A stretch of 64,000 nucleotides of DNA, taken from the NCBI GenBank assembly GCA_013396635.1, contig WBMW01005496.1:188212-252211 (forward strand), written 5' to 3'. Source of the DNA: Penelope pileata (lineage: Eukaryota; Chordata; Aves; Galliformes; Cracidae). The stretch's first letter is position 1, and each line of letters begins with the position of its first letter. A program made the position numbers and the translations under genes. The notes beneath the pieces were generated by a model. The model searched no databases and was not told the DNA's origin. It was given only the letters and a program-made list of their open reading frames with translations. Of this stretch, positions 61,655 to 64,000 are shown in pieces.

Positions 61655-63751
61655 CTGCAGCCACAGCCAGGGGCAGGGGGGGAATAAGGGACTGTCCAGG
61701 GTGACAAGGCAAATGAATACACACACTGCAAGCTGCTTTCATACAGACATGTACTGAAAACTCTACCAGCGATTTTTCTAGAGCTTTACTGTCAGGGAGC
61801 TGCCTGTTATAAAGCCAGAAGTAAGCTGGTTTTCTTTTTTTAATCGCCGTGCAAGATAAAGGAAAGTAATTGTTTAGCTCTAGGAACTTGAAGTGTATGC
61901 AGCTGCAAAATTAAATATGAAGTTCAAATACGAAGTTGTCAGGACAGCGAACAGAACTCGAGCACAGCAGCAGAGAGCTCGCAGCTCCCGAGGGCAGCAG
62001 CCGCCTTCAGCCAGGCTGCAGAGCCAGCGCCCCGCAGGGCCCGGGCTGCTCCCGGAGCAGCTCCCGCACCCGGGCTGTGAGGAGCGTCCTCAGCACCTAG
62101 CTGCAACCCCCCCAGCACCCTGGGGACAAGAGGCTGAAGCCAGGCTGGGTAATGACAGTGTGAGGCCAGCCGGGCCGCAGCACCCACAGCTCGCTGCCGG
62201 CAGCTCCAGCTGGGCCGGACCCTTCCGCTCCCTGCATTTTGGCCTCTGCTTCTTCCAGCCTTCACTTTTTTTGCAAGCAATAGTGCAGAGCTGTGATTAT
62301 GAAGAGCACAACTCTCTGAAGTAACCAGCTCAGTACTTAAAGATGCTACCCGTGGCACTTCCAGCACCTCCCGGGCCGCCAGGCTCGGCAGCCCCAGCGG
62401 TGCCAGCCCTAGCAATCTCCTGCCCCATGCTGCTGTGGGGGCCGTGGGGCTGCAGGGTCAGACCCAGCCCCGAACCCCTCTCCCCGGAGCTCCTGCTGTG
62501 GGATGGGAGCACACGGCCTCCCCTGGGATGTTGCAGGGCACCGAAGGCCTTTCCTGAGGACAGATAAAGCCAACGCCCTCCATGCCCCCCTGCAGCCAGG
62601 GCAGCCCGAGGAGGGGCCGGGCCACGTGCTGGCTCCTACCCCACAGCACGGGGACAGGGAGCCAACAGGGTGGGCACAGGGCAGCGAGGCCGCGGCTCTC
62701 CTGCCGCTGCCACAGCGTCCAGGCAGCCCTGCCAGCAGGGAAGGCCTGCAGGCCCGCAGGCAGAGCCGACACCGGTGCTGTGCCACGGGGCAGCGCCCGG
62801 CCCGCAGCGCTCTGCAGTGCCAGGAGAACACACACACAGCGGGCACGAACCAAGCGCCTGGGGAAGGCGGCTGCCAGGAGCTGCTAGCCTCCCGCTGCTG
62901 CTCCTGAAACCTTGTCTCAACAGTCGGTGACAGGGCTTAATCAAGTGTGCTCCTTGCAAAGGGCTAAGGACAGAATAATAAACACACAAAACGATCATAT
63001 CAGCTTTTCCAACCCAAAAGAAGTTGGTTTTGTAATCCAGTTGCTTCCAGCTTTATATGGGCTCACAAATTACCTGAAGGGTTTGTGCATTTCTCCTAGC
63101 AGCTCCCCTCCACGGCTCGCAGGACAGCATCACATGCCAGCAGACAGAAGGCGTCAGCAGCCCCAAGGCCCAGCCGTGCCCGGGAGCAGCAGGAGCAGCG
63201 CTGGGCCCCGGCCCCCTGCCCGCCCACAGCAAGCAGCCCTGCAGCAGCGGCTGGAGAAGGCACAGCACAACGGATTTTCCAGCTGCAAAGCGTGGTGTTA
63301 CAGACAAATGTGTGCTCCTGGGAACTGCTGCAACTGACACAGGCTGTGCTGCTCACAGGGCACGGAGCCTTCCCATGCTTCGTTGCAGCTCAAACACCAC
63401 CCTCCTCGTCCTAGGACCAGGAACTGCAAACACGGGAGAACAGGGAAGTTGCAGCGTTCAAGGACAGAACGGCCAACTGGCAACTGGGGGGAGCCCTGCA
63501 GAGCCACCTCGGGATCGCCCACGGAAAGCGATAAAAAAAATGCAGTGCTCCTGATGGCAGAGAATTAGGGCAAGGCTCGGAAACAATGAGCTGTCACCGA
63601 GTGACGCAGCGAGCGCCCGGCATGCTGGTCTAACAGGAAAGCTGAGCAAACACGACACGCGTGGAACACGGGAAGCTGTTTTGTTCTGCTTTTCTAGTTT
63701 TCCTCTGAGTAAATGCAGTTTACTGGATGATCACGGAGTCCCCAGGCTCAC
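61655..63751. other. Probable upstream intron(s), exons unresolved
   Basis: Several minus-strand sites are good, for example acceptors before 62315 (GGTTACTTCAG) and near 62556 (TTTATCTGTCCTCAG), and a donor at 63072 (CCTTCAG|GTAATT). The pieces do not yield one phase-consistent chain. Coding exons of the minus-strand gene probably lie here. Confidence 0.3.
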
Positions 63752-63816
63752 CTGAGGCACCAGCAAGGCAGAAGCCACCGTCACAAAGCCAGCCGAAGGG
63801 CAACGCAATGGCCACC
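63752..63816 (-). CDS. Possible upstream exon of the same gene
   Basis: The donor CCTCAG|GTGAGC is excellent; the acceptor (GCTGTCCCCGCGGCAG) lies at the edge of a 25-bp tandem repeat. The 65 bases read VAIALPFGWLCDGG then FCLAGAS, with one base in and phase 1 out, which would fit the exon at 61305-61444. The intron would be 2.3 kb and further exons could lie between (for example 62266-62315, acceptor GGTTACTTCAG). Weak on its own. Confidence 0.2.
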
Positions 63817-63870
63817 CTGCCGCGGGGACAGCAGCCACCCTGCCACGGGGACAGCAGCCACCCCGCCGCA
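63811..63870 (+). repeat. 25-bp tandem repeat
   Basis: Two and a half units of GCCACCCTGCCGCGGGGACA plus GCA, with one C/A variant. Confidence 0.85.
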
Positions 63871-64000
63871 GTGTCCCTGCTGCACAGCCAGACCTGGTGA
63901 GAGCTCAGGAGGGAGGAAGCTCCGCAGCTCCTTTAAGCAGAACAGGCTCATCCAGGAGCTGTGGGTTCTGCCCGTTTTCTTTGATTGGCAAGGACAGCAC

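Noticed and set aside
1..64000. Search for operons, CRISPR arrays, insertion sequences, phage genes and a defence-type gene system
   Set aside because: Nothing prokaryotic is present; the sequence is vertebrate. No endogenous retroviral protein or LTR was recognised either.

Overview
This is vertebrate nuclear DNA, most likely from a bird and probably galliform-like. The evidence is two decayed CR1 LINE 3' ends (about 14785-15000 and 35143-35340), CpG islands, many GC-rich minisatellites, short phase-compatible introns with consensus splice sites, and no prokaryotic gene organisation. It is draft assembly: N gaps at 7328-7570 and 25838-26047 and single Ns at 799, 26262 and 36507. Species and chromosome cannot be fixed from the sequence alone.

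The one gene I can build is on the minus strand at the right end. A chain of eight exons runs from 60209 down to a stop codon at 54951, with tandem AATAAA signals 50-80 bases beyond it. All seven junctions keep reading frame. Two to three less certain exons extend it to 61444 and perhaps 63816, so its 5' end probably lies outside the window. The predicted C-terminus resembles, from memory only, the last OB fold and zinc ribbon of CTC1, the large subunit of the CST telomere-replication complex. I hold that name as tentative; that a gene exists is much firmer.

The remaining 54 kb has no recognisable conserved protein. From the left: mixed noncoding sequence with one long, probably fortuitous open frame (2605-3771); a strong CpG island split by a gap (about 6890-8240); a run of tandem repeats (8778-15105); a long stretch of GC-rich sequence alternating with AT-rich unique pockets (about 15-39 kb), interrupted by a gap and the second CR1; then a minisatellite-dense block (39-48 kb) containing a second CpG island, three octamer motifs within 1 kb and a 20-bp repeat array that carries nine GATA-factor motifs. 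Between 48 and 54.8 kb there are isolated good splice sites but no gene I can assemble.

Single-frame open readings are common here because GC-rich DNA has few stop codons, so most open frames were left out.
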